Source: Robertmurraya korlensis
GTDB lineage: Bacteria > Bacillota > Bacilli > Bacillales > Cytobacillaceae
NCBI RefSeq assembly: GCF_023715225.1
Contig: NZ_JAMBNS010000001.1
Span: 434,001-498,000, forward strand
Length of the DNA stretch: 64,000 nucleotides
Reading direction: 5' to 3'
Shown here: piece after piece, positions 62,918 to 64,000 of the stretch
How the letters are laid out: every line of letters starts with the position of its first letter
Numbering within the stretch: the stretch's first letter is position 1
The notes under the pieces: generated by a model
Told to the model about the DNA's origin: nothing
The model's database searches: none
What the model saw: the letters and a program-made list of their open reading frames with translations, nothing else
Made by a program: the position numbers and the translations under genes

Positions 62918-63835
62918 ATGGAAGAGGTTATTGGTATGTTACCTAAAGCAATTGCCAATCAAATGAATCAACTGTCTCCCTTTCAATTAAATGATATGGA
63001 AGAAATTCGAATTAGAATTGGTCGCCCATTGGAAATCACCTGTGGGGGAAATCCAATCTTTTTATCTTATACGGTAAAAGCAGAAGATGCGATCCAACTG
63101 CTGAATAAGATCAGTCATTTTTCTATCTATACGTTAGAAGAAGAATTAAAAAGAGGATATGTTACGGTGGCAGGCGGTCATCGGGTAGGACTTGCTGGGA
63201 AAGTTATTTTGGAGGCGGGCAAGGTGAAAGCAATTACAGATGTTTCCTCTTTTAACTTTCGTATAGCAAGAGAGAAAATTGGGATTTGTCATAGTCTCCT
63301 CCCGTTTCTATATGAAGGAGATTGGTTGCATACCATGATCATTGGTCCGCCACAGACAGGAAAGACCACGTTAATAAGAGACTTAGCGAGAGTGATTTCA
63401 ACAGGTACAAAAACGATCCCGGCAGCTAAGGTAGGAATTGTTGATGAGCGATCCGAGATTGCTGGAAGTATAAATGGTGTTCCTCAGCTGACATTTGGAC
63501 CGAGAGTAGATGTATTAGATTCTTGTCCAAAAGCGGAAGGAATGATGATGATGATTCGCTCTATGAGCCCTGATGTACTAGTTGTAGATGAAATTGGTAG
63601 GGAAGAGGATGGAGAGGCAATTTTAGAAGCCGTTCATGCAGGGATCTCTCTTTTAACAACGACACATGGTCATTCGTACGCGGATATTTTAAAAAGACCC
63701 ACATTAACACCAATCATCAAGAGTGGAATATTTCAAAGATTTATTGAATTAAGCCGTTTAGAAGGGCCAGGCACGATACTTTCTGTGAAGGATCAACAGG
63801 GTAGGGAAATTGTCAGAAAAGTGAGTGTGACATAA
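62918..63835 (+). CDS. spoIIIAA: Stage III sporulation protein AA (ATPase)
   Basis: A 305-residue secretion-type ATPase of the mother-cell SpoIIIA-SpoIIQ channel. Walker A is GPPQTGKTTL, Walker B VLVVDEIGREEDGE, and GGHRVGLAG plus VDERSEI are characteristic. AGGAGGTAAAGG precedes the ATG. It powers the transport apparatus joining mother cell and forespore. Its stop TAA shares its final A with the spoIIIAB ATG region at 63836. Confidence 0.96.
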   Translation: MEEVIGMLPKAIANQMNQLSPFQLNDMEEIRIRIGRPLEITCGGNPIFLSYTVKAEDAIQLLNKISHFSIYTLEEELKRGYVTVAGGHRVGLAGKVILEAGKVKAITDVSSFNFRIAREKIGICHSLLPFLYEGDWLHTMIIGPPQTGKTTLIRDLARVISTGTKTIPAAKVGIVDERSEIAGSINGVPQLTFGPRVDVLDSCPKAEGMMMMIRSMSPDVLVVDEIGREEDGEAILEAVHAGISLLTTTHGHSYADILKRPTLTPIIKSGIFQRFIELSRLEGPGTILSVKDQQGREIVRKVSVT

Positions 63836-64000
63836 ATGATAAAGTTAATCGGAGCCGTTTTTATTATCATTGCTACTACTTGGACGGGCTTTGAAGCCTC
63901 TAGGCATTTAACAGAAAGGCCTCGTCAGCTAAGACAATTAAAGTCAGCTTTACAATCACTCGAGGCTGAAATTATGTATGGTCATACCCCTCTTCATGAA
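63836..64000 (+). CDS. spoIIIAB: Stage III sporulation protein AB (5' part, cut by window edge)
   Basis: The first 55 codons of the gene: MIKLIGAVFIIIATTWTGFEASRHL, a membrane helix at the start, then RPRQLRQLKSALQSLEAEIMYG, a SpoIIIAB-type conserved segment related to GspF-like platform proteins. The ATG directly follows the spoIIIAA stop codon. The remainder lies outside the window. Confidence 0.93.
   Translation, partial: MIKLIGAVFIIIATTWTGFEASRHLTERPRQLRQLKSALQSLEAEIMYGHTPLHE

Overview
The window is a 64 kb stretch of a Bacillaceae chromosome: low G+C, strong AGGAGG-type ribosome binding sites, frequent TTG and GTG starts, compact strand-coherent operons, and genes for both sporulation and competence. 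Gene order follows the Bacillus subtilis cshB-to-spoIIIA region closely (yqf, yqg, comG, gcv, yqh, spoIIIA), so most calls rest on sequence motifs plus this synteny. I cannot name the species. I see no phage, insertion sequence, CRISPR array or rRNA. The two edge genes, cshB at the left and spoIIIAB at the right, are cut by the window.

Layout. 1-7.9 kb: RNA helicase, endonuclease IV, a zinc uptake operon (znuCB with its regulator zur behind a Zur box), YqfW nucleotidase, IspG, YqfZ and YqgB. 8-20.1 kb is a phosphate block: a Na/Pi cotransporter with a PhoU-like tail, YqgC, a Bacillus-type Fnr next to sodA, YqgE, PbpA, then pstS-pstC-pstA-pstB-phoU behind an array of PhoP half-sites. 20.1-25.1 kb: two small envelope proteins, then a four-gene carbohydrate operon (DUF4912, GT4 glycosyltransferase, sugar nucleotidyltransferase, unknown protein) with Spo0A-box-like sequences upstream; this is the least understood part. 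25.1-38.3 kb: ribosomal protein L33, folate cyclo-ligase, DUF92 protein, lactate dehydrogenase, GluP rhomboid protease, a SpoVAF-type germination protein, YqgQ-glucokinase, LTA synthase, a spore-type endopeptidase, a lipoprotein and YqgX. 38.4-45.7 kb: a MidA-like methyltransferase, YqgY, a cysteine-rich regulator, MgsR, tRNA-Gln and the comGA-GG competence pseudopilus operon. 45.7-54 kb: YqhG, SNF2 helicase YqhH, the glycine-riboswitch-controlled gcvT-gcvPA-gcvPB operon, a rhodanese and octanoyltransferase LipM. 54-64 kb: a class II ribonucleotide reductase behind NrdR-like boxes, spore photoproduct lyase, patatin-like YqhO, YqhP, YqhR, PapA, EF-P, a SIMPL protein, and the start of spoIIIA with a readable sigma-E promoter.

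How the genes fit together. Three nutrient modules carry their control sites in view: zinc (Zur box), phosphate (PhoP array, PhoU) and glycine (tandem riboswitch). LipM makes the lipoyl modification used by the glycine cleavage system beside it. Differences from the B. subtilis order, as I recall it, are informative: a Na/Pi cotransporter, Fnr, phoU, lactate dehydrogenase, a SpoVAF-type gene, class II RNR and splB are added, while mntR, yqhQ, aroQ and yqhV are not seen at their usual places.
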